48,431 nt of DNA from UBA6049 sp965662345 (GTDB lineage: Bacteria; Bacteroidota; Bacteroidia; Flavobacteriales_G; Salibacteraceae), in NCBI GenBank assembly GCA_965662345.1, contig CBFIHE010000017.1, positions 1-48,431 on the forward strand, given 5' to 3'. The position numbers and the translations under genes are program-made. Of the stretch, positions 9,687 through 18,212 are shown piece after piece. Positions within the stretch are counted from its first letter, which is position 1, and each line of letters starts with the position of its first letter. The notes beneath the pieces are model-generated. The model was not told where the DNA came from and searched no databases. It was given only the letters and a program-made list of their open reading frames with translations.

Positions 9687-10499
9687 TTAGTATGCTTTTA
9701 ATGCGTTTAAACGGGCTTCATATTGAGCAGAATCAGAAAGAGATCGGTTGAAGTTGTACACTCCACCTACCCAAGTACCATACATGGTGTTAGGTAGCGC
9801 AATAAACTCCGTACCCATTGCAGAATGTTGGTCTTCTACCAATTGCTTACGTTCTGCATTTGTTGCGGGCTTATCCCAAGCACTTTGGTAATCACCCATA
9901 TTATCGCCAATGTACAAGAGAATTGTATATCCTTGATTGCGAATAGATTCCCTTCTTTCATGCTTATCAGAAGTAGTAGATTTCAACAAGTAATGATCGG
10001 GCTTGGTTTGAGGCATTCCTAATGCAGCCATATTTTTCAAAGTAGATGCAACCATAGAGGTGTCTCTGTTGCTCACATAGAATAATTGAACTCCCAAACT
10101 ATCTGCAACGCGTAAAAACTGCTGAACACCTGGAATTGCATCGGCTTTGCCTAACGCTACCCATTTTGCCCAGGTTTCTGGAGTGTAAGGCACATCTTCT
10201 AGTACCTGCATGGCTGTGTACGGACTGTTGTCTAAAATGGTTTCATCAATATCTAGTAAAACAGCTGGTTTTTGAGGCCCTTGTTCTAGCTTTTCTTTGA
10301 GCTTCAATTCTGCCAAATGATACGCCTGGTAGCACAAGGCTCTGTATTCACCAGATTGCTGTGTGTAGAGAATACTTTGAGTCAGGTGTTCCTGGCTAGG
10401 AATAGACTGCTTTATACTGGTTTTTACTTGTGGTTCACAACCCAAAAAAAGTAGGGTGAATAGGAGAGGAACTATTGTTAATTTCATTTTAATCTTCAT
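9687..10499 (-). CDS. 5'-nucleotidase, lipoprotein e(P4)-type acid phosphatase
   Basis: Class C (HAD superfamily) acid phosphatase of about 270 residues. The N-terminal signal ends in a lipobox with Cys21 (LLFLGC), so it is probably an outer-membrane lipoprotein. HAD motif I is DIDET (Asp83, Asp85), followed by NSPY, and motif II is FYVSNRD. The family dephosphorylates NMP and similar phosphomonoesters for uptake of nucleosides or NAD precursors. The start could be either of two close Met codons (residue 1 or 5). It lies alone between the VOC and NYN genes. Confidence 0.85.
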   Translation of the reverse strand: MKIKMKLTIVPLLFTLLFLGCEPQVKTSIKQSIPSQEHLTQSILYTQQSGEYRALCYQAYHLAELKLKEKLEQGPQKPAVLLDIDETILDNSPYTAMQVLEDVPYTPETWAKWVALGKADAIPGVQQFLRVADSLGVQLFYVSNRDTSMVASTLKNMAALGMPQTKPDHYLLKSTTSDKHERRESIRNQGYTILLYIGDNMGDYQSAWDKPATNAERKQLVEDQHSAMGTEFIALPNTMYGTWVGGVYNFNRSLSDSAQYEARLNALKAY

Positions 10500-10555
10500 T
10501 GAATGAAAAAACTAAACAGAATTCTATGAATTAGCATATTAAACTTAGGCGGTAT

Positions 10556-11287
10556 TTAAACAGCTACCCTAACATAGATGAGCTTGTGTTTACTTTTTGG
10601 TGCTTCTCGCTGTTCAATTTCAAATTTACCTAAAGAACTAATGAGAGGGGTGAGTTTGTCAAAACCGTAATTTCTTGAATCAAAGTTTGGTCGCTTTTTC
10701 TGCATTAAGCTCCCCACATCACCTAAAAATGCCCAGCCGTCTTCATCAGAAGAGTCTCTTATTGATGAGGATATGAGCTGTATTTCTGCTTGACCAATTT
10801 TCTCTGCTTCTGATTTTTGAGATTTTCCTTCAGCGTTTTTCTCATCAGAACCACCGCGCAAAATCTCTATGTAGACAAATTTGTCACAAGCTACTATGAA
10901 CGGATTTGGTGTTTTTTTCTCACCCATTCCAATAACTAATTTGCCCGCTTCTCTTAGTCTAGTGGCAAGTTTGGTGAAATCACTGTCGCTAGATACCAAA
11001 CAAAAACCATCTACTGTGCCCGCATACAAGATGTCCATTGCATCTATAATCATGGCAGAGTCTGTAGCGTTTTTGCCAGTTGTGTACCCGTATTGCTGAA
11101 TGGGAGTGATCGCATTCTCTAGCAATAGGGTTTTCCATTTGTTTAGCCCAGGACGAGTCCAATCACCGTAAATACGCTTAATGGTGGGTGTGCCATATTT
11201 AGAGACTTCCTCAAGCATTTCTTTAATGTACCTAGAGGGTATATTGTCTCCGTCTATCAATACGGCTAAATTCTTAACTTCATTCAT
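10556..11287 (-). CDS. NYN-domain ribonuclease-like protein with C-terminal LOTUS (OST-HTH) domain
   Basis: A 243-residue protein. The NYN/PIN-like domain (residues 5-145, LabA/DUF88 type) has conserved acids in LIDGDN (Asp12, Asp14), ATDSAMIIDAMD and VSSDSDF, consistent with a metal-dependent RNase. The C-terminal segment (about 165-243, DEDGWAFLGDVGSLMQKK to the end) has the OST-HTH/LOTUS pattern, a predicted RNA-binding winged helix. A Lys/Glu-rich linker joins them. The LabA/DUF88 family is broadly conserved; target RNAs are unknown. The next gene upstream on the same strand encodes a cold-shock RNA-binding domain, but 155 nt separate them. Confidence 0.85.
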   Translation of the reverse strand: MNEVKNLAVLIDGDNIPSRYIKEMLEEVSKYGTPTIKRIYGDWTRPGLNKWKTLLLENAITPIQQYGYTTGKNATDSAMIIDAMDILYAGTVDGFCLVSSDSDFTKLATRLREAGKLVIGMGEKKTPNPFIVACDKFVYIEILRGGSDEKNAEGKSQKSEAEKIGQAEIQLISSSIRDSSDEDGWAFLGDVGSLMQKKRPNFDSRNYGFDKLTPLISSLGKFEIEQREAPKSKHKLIYVRVAV

Positions 11288-11396
11288 AGGAGGGTATAAT
11301 TTGGGTATTAAGTGTATGAATCTGCTAGGTTAAAAAGACTACTAACACAAGCAGAATGAATCCTTTCAAGTGAATTCAAATACGTTTGATTAAAGG

Positions 11397-11423
11397 AATG
11401 ACAGGTTGAACACACTTGTCATT
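11397..11423 (-). terminator. Possible terminator downstream of the cold-shock gene
   Basis: AATGACA (11397-11403) pairs with TGTCATT (11417-11423) around a 13-nt loop, 20 nt after the cold-shock stop codon. On the transcribed strand it is followed by CCTTTAATC, a weak U-tract, so the call is tentative. Confidence 0.35.
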
Positions 11424-11442
11424 AACCTTGCCAAACGATTTG

Positions 11443-11889
11443 CTACTTCTTGATTTTTACGTTTACGGCATTTAAGCCTTTAGGGCCTTTGGCAAGTTCA
11501 TATTCAACTTGGTTACCCTCTTTAACTTCGTCTACAAGTTCACTTATGTGCACAAAGTACTTTTCACCCGTTTCGGGTTCGCGAATAAATCCAAAACCTT
11601 TGTCAGTATTGAAGAAATCAACAATTCCCTTATGTATAGGGTCTATGTCTTCTTCTTCACGCTTAGGAACCGTAATATCTATGTCTTCAGCTTTAACCTT
11701 CTTCACCTTAGTGGGATCTGGTGGCGTATCTGTAGGGTTTCCAAACTCATCTACATAGGCAATCATATCCTCTTCTGTAGCTGTTGGCTTTTCTTTACGT
11801 TCTTGACGTTTGAGGCGTTTTTCCTCGCGTTTCTTCTGACGTTTTTTTTCTTTTTCTTTCTTATTAAAGGTTTCTTGAGATCTACCCAT
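11443..11889 (-). CDS. Cold-shock-domain protein with highly charged N-terminal arm
   Basis: A 148-residue protein whose C-terminal 63 residues are a complete cold-shock domain with RNP1 KGFGFI (97-102) and RNP2 YFVHI (111-115), which bind single-stranded RNA or DNA. The first 35 residues are almost entirely Lys, Arg, Glu and Gln, and an acidic linker separates them from the domain. Bacteroidetes often carry such extended CSD proteins. A role as RNA chaperone is the family expectation. It is longer than the usual 65-70-residue Csp. Confidence 0.9.
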   Translation of the reverse strand: MGRSQETFNKKEKEKKRQKKREEKRLKRQERKEKPTATEEDMIAYVDEFGNPTDTPPDPTKVKKVKAEDIDITVPKREEEDIDPIHKGIVDFFNTDKGFGFIREPETGEKYFVHISELVDEVKEGNQVEYELAKGPKGLNAVNVKIKK

Positions 11890-12177
11890 GTATAACTAAT
11901 GAGAATTTAGTTTTCATACATCCCACCGTGCATGAAAAATGAGAATTAAGTCCGATTCTGTTGGAGGGAGACTAATTGAATTGCACAAATGTACTTTTAA
12001 TCATTGGTTAGAACTTGATATTAATCATATAATCTCAAAATGGAAGCCTTACCTTCAGCATTATATGAGTTTTATCAAGAGAGCATTGGTCAGCATTCTA
12101 ACACAGGTAGGTGATGGTGTTTTAGTGGAGATAGTGATTACTGAACAGGTGAATAAGTATAGAATGGCACCCTACAG
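11890..12177. other. Intergenic region between the cold-shock and subtilase-like genes
   Basis: About 290 bases without a supported gene. It must hold the cold-shock promoter and leader near 11890-11960. An 80-codon open frame on the plus strand (11939-12181) has no recognisable domain and runs into the subtilase stop codon. I see no RNA gene and no clear terminator. Confidence 0.5.
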
Positions 12178-15100
12178 TTAGTTTATGCTCATTATTGCAT
12201 TTACTACTCCATTTGCGCCAGATAACTGCAATAAATATAAACCAGGAGCTACGTTGTTCAACTCAACTTCATTGTGTTGTTCTAGAATGGGAGAAACAGA
12301 AATCTGTTTTCCAGTTTGATCATACATACGCAGCATGTTGAATTCTCTTGGATTAATATCTACCCAGAAGTTACCGTTGCTAGGATTGGGATAGATTTTT
12401 ACGTTTTCACTTTCTATAGATGACACTCCAAATAACCAATATTCAAAGGGGGCTGAAGTTGCTGACCAACATCCGTCTTTTTGAGCATTCACAGTGTACA
12501 ATCCGTTTCCTAGTACGGGAATGGTTTGTGTTTGGTAGTTGATTAGCTGTCCGTCTTTCGCCCACTCATACAGGTCTGCAGGTGTAGAGGCGTAGAGACT
12601 ATCTGGTTGAACGAGAGAAATAACAGGTGTTGGAGGGATTGGATTTATTGTAAATATCAACGTATCAGAATTTCCTGTGCAACCAAGGCTATCGGTTATC
12701 TCACAATACACATCGTCTCCATTGTTCAGGTTGGTAGTTTCATAGAAGTTGTTAGACGAATTTGAAACAACGTTCCCGTTGATTCTGAAGGTGTACTGAC
12801 TCATTCCCACAACGGCAGTAAATCCAACAGTATCGCCTTGGCATGCAAGAAGTAAAGGAGTGGTAGTTGATAGTAAGCTAGAAGCATAATTAGGTTGTTT
12901 GTGGAGGTATATAACACTTGAATTTACAGAACAGGTGGTATTAACTCTGTTGATGACATACAGCGAATCGCCTTGCGAAAAGTTAGAAGTGGAGTAGGTG
13001 TGCGCCAAACCTGTTTGCACTAGATTTCCGTTTAAATAGAAATCATATTGACCCCCAAAACCAAATGCTGTGAAAGTGGCCGTATCTGCATAACAATAGG
13101 TAGAATTGGGTGTATTAGAGATTAAGCCAACAGATGTGAAACTTCCTACGTAGAACAGCTGTGTTGTAAGCGTGTCGCTGCCCGTTCCAGATGTAGCAAC
13201 CAACTCAACCGTGTACCAACCTGTATCGGTAGGTAAGATTACTGGAGAGGTTGAATTGGCATTTCCAGATGAGAAGCTGTAGGTAGATGGTTGAATATTC
13301 CAATTATAAGCCGTTGCATACGTACTCAAGTTTTGCAAGGGAACGGTTTGCCCTAAGCAGAATGTATCGTAAACCGTAGTGAAGTTAGCTAGGGGTTGTG
13401 AAGTGATATTTATATCGTCTATGGCCATATCCGTGGCCCAACCATTTCCTGTTACACCGCGTAGGCGAATAGTAATTTCTTCTCCTACAAAGGCAGCTAG
13501 TGATACTGAGTGTTGAACCCACTGATTTCCTTGATCCCCGGTAATGGGCAACATCACATCCTCATGCCACTCTCCATTTGCCAATACATCTACATGCATA
13601 GAACCCACTGAGTTGCCCAAGGCATGGTACCAGAAAGAAAGTTCGGGCGCATTGGTCTGTGATAAATCTATACATGGCGATTGCAACATGGCAACACTGT
13701 TCTGACAACCAGAACCTCCATTCCCGCTGCCCTCTAAATACAAGTATTTGCCATTACCTGTAGTATGGTCTCCTGTGGGTCCTGTGCCTCCAGAGCCTGT
13801 TGCACCTGAGTGTGTTCTCCAGTCTATGCTGTCACCCTGGGCATTATTGGGTACGTTGTACCAGCCTTGCGAGAGTGAGCATGAAATTGTGCCGCATCCC
13901 CAAGCAGTGGAGCATCCTGTAAACGAATCAAAACTTTGGGTATAGGGCAATGTAATACCAGTACTAAAATAGCGGAATAACTCAATTTCTAAGGTGTCGT
14001 TTAACGCGTTTGCGTCTTGTGGATATTCTGTCCAAACCTTCAAGGAGTTCAACCCATTTTGTAAGGTTACCGAGTCTGTAAAAGTGAGCAAAGCTGATGC
14101 GGGAGAAGACAGTGAGGTGAACAACGTATCGCGAAACACGTTTCCAGAATTTAAACGGAAGGCCACTGGTAATTGAGTAAGACCTGCAGTTCCAGTATTC
14201 TGAACCAAAATCTTCACTGGCAAAGCCGATGCTGCCAAGCAAGAAGGATAATGGCCAGCTTGAGGCGATTTAATCTCAATAGCTGCTAAATCTGTGCCTA
14301 CACAATTATGAGTGCTAGTTGGAATCTCTAGTGCAATAGCTCTTCTGCTAGAGCCTGAATCTGGAAGCACGCTTTGCACTGTTACCCACTCAGAATTGCT
14401 TGCAGATAAGTTGTAGAAGCGATGGTAGGGCTGCTGCGTAAAGCCAACAGTATCCATGAAATTACTGCCTAACCTATACACACGGTAACCCAAAGCACCT
14501 GGTACGGAGTCCCAAGAGACTAGGGCAGAGTCTGCACAGCGCCAAACGCGTTGTAGGTTGCTCGGTGGATTTACAATAGTGAATACGTTTGAAGCGCCAA
14601 TAAGACTGCCAGATTGCACGCGAACCATGCATTCTCCACTTTGTACGGCAGGAACAGTCCAAGTGTAGGTTCTTAAATCACTCGCAATTCCACTCGCAAC
14701 AGACTGCCAAGTAGAACCACTATCTGCAGAGAATTCTATAGAAAAGGGACTACCACTGTTAAATGCATCCCAGCGAATGCGCCTTTGCTCGCCTGCTACA
14801 AGTCCTTCTCCACCCATAGGGTAAACTACTTCAATACTATCGTATACAAAGCTGTATACTACATGGTAAGTCTGTGGGCCAAAAGGCACTAAATCTCCAG
14901 TTACTTCAATGGTATAATTCCCAGAAGCAGGATTGTCTAAAGTGATTAGCTCAATATTATTGAGCGTATCTACACCATTAACAGCGGGTAGCATCAGGCT
15001 GTCGTTATGCGGAAAAGTGTTGAGAACCCACGGCAACGACCAAACACCACCAGGAGATTGAACCCGTAAGTCTAGGTTGTTTACCAGCGTTTTTCCAGTA

Positions 15101-16593
15101 ATACCTGGTGCAGCTTCATAATCTGTCCAATACAAGCTAACTTTTACTTGACTTACGCCTGCAGGAATCGCTACCGAATGTGTTTTGGTAGCATTATTGG
15201 CTACACTGTCTGTAATGATGTTTGCAGATTGAATTAGGTTTAGCCCTCGTTTAGCGTTAACTCTTCCAAATCCGGTTCTGAAATCTGGACCTGGATTCTC
15301 CATATCATCAGCCGTATTTAAAACAATCGCTTTAATCAAACCAGAAGCAGGCCATTGATTATTATTTGAATTTCTGTAGGCTTGGGTCAATAGCGCATTC
15401 ACACCAGCTAGGTTGGGTGAAGCAAACGAAGTTCCGCCTGGACCTGTGGCGGTAATATCTGGTAAGATTCTACCATCCATAGCAGGCCCTTTGCTGCTAA
15501 AGCCCGTGAGTTGATCATTGGTACTCATGGCGCCAACGGCAAAAATATTTTTAGCAGACTTCACTAAGCCAGTAATAGATCCCCAGCCTGCACCAGCTCC
15601 GTATGCTGCACAATTAGACCCACCTATGTTTCCACAAGAATAGGTGATCATGAAGCGAGAATTCGTGCGTACTAGGTAATCATTAATAGCAGCACCCGAG
15701 TTATATGTAGCCGTTCCAGAAATGCATCCGTAGCCAAAAGAGTTATTTACGATATTCACATTTGCCTGGGCCGCATTGGTGAAATTGATGCCGCCAGACC
15801 ATAGCGTGGCTCCCCATGCCTGACCTCGCTGCTGTGGGTCTAAGTTTCCAGCAGAACACATACGCATACTTACACCCGTTTTATGCCCACTTGCCCCTCC
15901 GCTTTCCCAGGTTCTGTTCAAGCGGTTCTTGTAGTCGGGTTCATAAATAGAGTCTACCCTACCACCTTCATTTACAGCAATGGTGATTCCTGCACCATTT
16001 ACTCCGTTTAGGTTGTAATACCCGTTGATGTATGCACCTCGGGTCATGGTCATTTCGTCTTCAATTTCCAATTCTGCAGGTGGCTCTGGTAGTTCAGCGT
16101 AGAGAACAAAAGGAAGGTCTAAAGCATTGAGCAAAGACTCCCTAGACCCAATGGCTTCTATAATCCCCAATGGCTCAAAGATGGAGTTTACCATGATGCC
16201 TTTTTCGTTTAGAGCTTGAGAAAACAAGTCGTAATCACCTCCTTTGGCAACGGTAAGAAAGAACTGTATGCCTAGTTGGGAGTAAGCATAATCAGGAATA
16301 CGATTGGCCAGTATTCTAGGGTCTGCTTTTTTGCTTAGAGGTTTCTGAAATACCTGGGAAGCTCCATTGGTAATTAGAAAATCAGTAGACAAACCTTCTG
16401 GAAAAGAGCTAAACCAAACCAAATTTGGTTGATATTGGTGTAAGGTTACATCCGCTTCTTTAAGTGCTTCTTTTTGGTCTTCAGTGGGAACTTCACTGAA
16501 CTTCACATAGTGATACACTCTTTTAATACTATTGCTTTGCGCGCCACAGTATAGAGGAAAGAGGAGCAATAAAGTACATAAAAATCGAAGCAT
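12178..16593 (-). CDS. Secreted subtilase-like (S8) protein with T9SS sorting domain
   Basis: A 1471-residue exported protein. Residues 1-19 are a signal peptide and an inhibitor-like propeptide follows. The S8 domain spans about 195-450: His237 in GHKTG, oxyanion Asn322 in SCGNIGG and nucleophile Ser389 in GGTSFASPN are visible. The first catalytic position, normally Asp in VxDxG, reads VNEGG (Glu209), so activity is uncertain. After it come a P-domain-like jelly roll, an Ig/Fn3 region, a MAM-like domain (about 880-1080, TQSFDSF to MAIDDINI), PKD/Ig-like repeats, and a type A T9SS sorting domain (IYPNPSNGNF to the end). It is probably a surface or released protease; substrates are unknown. 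Confidence 0.85.
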   Translation of the reverse strand: MLRFLCTLLLLFPLYCGAQSNSIKRVYHYVKFSEVPTEDQKEALKEADVTLHQYQPNLVWFSSFPEGLSTDFLITNGASQVFQKPLSKKADPRILANRIPDYAYSQLGIQFFLTVAKGGDYDLFSQALNEKGIMVNSIFEPLGIIEAIGSRESLLNALDLPFVLYAELPEPPAELEIEDEMTMTRGAYINGYYNLNGVNGAGITIAVNEGGRVDSIYEPDYKNRLNRTWESGGASGHKTGVSMRMCSAGNLDPQQRGQAWGATLWSGGINFTNAAQANVNIVNNSFGYGCISGTATYNSGAAINDYLVRTNSRFMITYSCGNIGGSNCAAYGAGAGWGSITGLVKSAKNIFAVGAMSTNDQLTGFSSKGPAMDGRILPDITATGPGGTSFASPNLAGVNALLTQAYRNSNNNQWPASGLIKAIVLNTADDMENPGPDFRTGFGRVNAKRGLNLIQSANIITDSVANNATKTHSVAIPAGVSQVKVSLYWTDYEAAPGITGKTLVNNLDLRVQSPGGVWSLPWVLNTFPHNDSLMLPAVNGVDTLNNIELITLDNPASGNYTIEVTGDLVPFGPQTYHVVYSFVYDSIEVVYPMGGEGLVAGEQRRIRWDAFNSGSPFSIEFSADSGSTWQSVASGIASDLRTYTWTVPAVQSGECMVRVQSGSLIGASNVFTIVNPPSNLQRVWRCADSALVSWDSVPGALGYRVYRLGSNFMDTVGFTQQPYHRFYNLSASNSEWVTVQSVLPDSGSSRRAIALEIPTSTHNCVGTDLAAIEIKSPQAGHYPSCLAASALPVKILVQNTGTAGLTQLPVAFRLNSGNVFRDTLFTSLSSPASALLTFTDSVTLQNGLNSLKVWTEYPQDANALNDTLEIELFRYFSTGITLPYTQSFDSFTGCSTAWGCGTISCSLSQGWYNVPNNAQGDSIDWRTHSGATGSGGTGPTGDHTTGNGKYLYLEGSGNGGSGCQNSVAMLQSPCIDLSQTNAPELSFWYHALGNSVGSMHVDVLANGEWHEDVMLPITGDQGNQWVQHSVSLAAFVGEEITIRLRGVTGNGWATDMAIDDINITSQPLANFTTVYDTFCLGQTVPLQNLSTYATAYNWNIQPSTYSFSSGNANSTSPVILPTDTGWYTVELVATSGTGSDTLTTQLFYVGSFTSVGLISNTPNSTYCYADTATFTAFGFGGQYDFYLNGNLVQTGLAHTYSTSNFSQGDSLYVINRVNTTCSVNSSVIYLHKQPNYASSLLSTTTPLLLACQGDTVGFTAVVGMSQYTFRINGNVVSNSSNNFYETTNLNNGDDVYCEITDSLGCTGNSDTLIFTINPIPPTPVISLVQPDSLYASTPADLYEWAKDGQLINYQTQTIPVLGNGLYTVNAQKDGCWSATSAPFEYWLFGVSSIESENVKIYPNPSNGNFWVDINPREFNMLRMYDQTGKQISVSPILEQHNEVELNNVAPGLYLLQLSGANGVVNAIMSIN

Positions 16594-16680
16594 ACGAAGA
16601 TATTGAATGAAGAACTACTTTCATCGAATGTAAGCATTCTATCTTGAAGTCTTCAGCACACGTTTGGATTAACCCTATGC

Positions 16681-18099
16681 TTATTTTACCACTATTTTTT
16701 TACTGTAGATAGATTCATTTTCACGAAGAACTAAGAAGTATAACCCAGGAGGAAGGTTTAACTCTGCTTGCAGTACAGGTACAGTGAAGTATTGTTGAAT
16801 GAGTTGCTTGCCCGATAAATCAAACAGCTCAAACGTTTTGGCTGCCTCGCTGCTGGTTTCAATTGTAAGTAGTCCACTCGTTGGATTGGGGTATACACGC
16901 GTTAGTTCAGATTCGCTGGATTGTTCAACTATAGATGAAATGATAGATGTATTTAAATAGAGCTTTGGTTCTCTAACAGGAGTAGTAAAGGAAGTGCCTG
17001 TAATTACAAGGTCTAGTTTATTATCTCCGTTTAAATCTGCTAGAGCACTTCTTCCGTTGTAACTACCTGGGAGTGTTGAGTCTGCTAGCAGAAAATCATT
17101 CCCTCCCAAATTCTCATAAACGTGACCTATCAAACCCGAAGACGAATTACCGATGAGTAGTAAATCTGCTCTTCCATCATTATTAAAATCGCCAAACCCA
17201 GTGGAATGAAGTGCCACAGGCACAAACGGTGTATTCTGATTGAGTGTAAAGCCTGTGCCCGTATTCTCATAGAATTCAGCTATGGCCTGGATATTTTCAT
17301 CCCAACCAGTGAGAAGAATGTCTTGGTCACCGTCATTATCAGTATCTGCAAATGCAATATCGCCCGAATGTACATCTGTGAAAGGTAATCCTGATACGGC
17401 TGAAAAAGACGCTGAACCAGTGTTCTCATAAAGTATGGTTTTGGGAGAACCACTTGTGTCTTCTCCCGCTAGTAAGATATCCAAATCACCATCGGTATCT
17501 GCATCAATGAATTCAACAGAACCTAAGAAAACACCAGTGAAAGCGTTTCCTGTAATAAGGGTGAAAGATCCCGAGCCGTTGTTGCTGTAAAGGTTGGTAA
17601 TCAAGTTATCACTGCTATTCTTGCCTATAATGACTAAATCAAGGTCGTTATCTCCGTCAAAATCTCCAAAATCTACATCGCCTCCATAGGAGGGCTCAAA
17701 AGGAGTGCCTGTAGCCAATTCAAAGTCACCTGTTCCGTCATTGATATACAAGTTAGCTACAGATGATGGAGCGCTTGTATTTCCTGTCATGAGTAAGTCT
17801 GGGTCACCGTCATTATCAACATCTGCAAATTCTGCTGCACCGCTAAATAGGTTAACTATATCTGGTTGGGCAGACTCTGTAAAGTTTCCTATTCCATCAT
17901 TCAAATAAAGAGTGGTAGTAACAGGGGAGCTACCCATGATTAATAGATCAATATCTCCATCCAAATCTACATCGGCTGTGGCCACGTCTCCCACATCGGA
18001 GTTTTGGAATACTTCAGTAGTATCTCGGTTAAAACTGATGGTTTGTGAATGCCCAACTAGTGTTAGAACAATTAGTAAATGCGTAAAGATTAATTTCAT
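16681..18099 (-). CDS. Secreted FG-GAP/VCBS repeat protein with T9SS sorting domain
   Basis: A 472-residue exported protein. The chosen ATG begins MKLIFTHLLIVLTLVG, a clean signal peptide; an in-frame Met ten codons upstream would bury it behind charged residues. Residues about 20-390 hold six to eight FG-GAP/VCBS repeats marked by calcium-binding loops such as DVDLDGDIDLL and DTDNDGDQDILL, expected to fold as a beta-propeller. The last about 75 residues form a type A sorting domain (VYPNPTSGLL, PPGLYFLVL). It is a likely surface protein of unknown ligand, transcribed in the same direction as the next T9SS cargo gene, the subtilase. Confidence 0.85.
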   Translation of the reverse strand: MKLIFTHLLIVLTLVGHSQTISFNRDTTEVFQNSDVGDVATADVDLDGDIDLLIMGSSPVTTTLYLNDGIGNFTESAQPDIVNLFSGAAEFADVDNDGDPDLLMTGNTSAPSSVANLYINDGTGDFELATGTPFEPSYGGDVDFGDFDGDNDLDLVIIGKNSSDNLITNLYSNNGSGSFTLITGNAFTGVFLGSVEFIDADTDGDLDILLAGEDTSGSPKTILYENTGSASFSAVSGLPFTDVHSGDIAFADTDNDGDQDILLTGWDENIQAIAEFYENTGTGFTLNQNTPFVPVALHSTGFGDFNNDGRADLLLIGNSSSGLIGHVYENLGGNDFLLADSTLPGSYNGRSALADLNGDNKLDLVITGTSFTTPVREPKLYLNTSIISSIVEQSSESELTRVYPNPTSGLLTIETSSEAAKTFELFDLSGKQLIQQYFTVPVLQAELNLPPGLYFLVLRENESIYSKKIVVK

Positions 18100-18212
18100 G
18101 CTAATTCGCTTTATCGGAATGATGCTCAAATAAAGTGTTACTGCCTGAATTGATCATCACGCGTAGGCGTGAAAAGAGTTTTTAGCGTTGTAAATAATTG
18201 ATGGTAAAAGGG

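Noticed and set aside
11939..12181. 80-codon plus-strand ORF between the cold-shock and subtilase genes
   Set aside because: No recognisable domain, no promoter or start signal, and it ends inside the subtilase stop region; more likely chance.
18157..18172. Hairpin TCACGC-GTAG-GCGTGA between the TPR and FG-GAP genes
   Set aside because: Six bp only and no T-run on the minus strand where a terminator would be needed.
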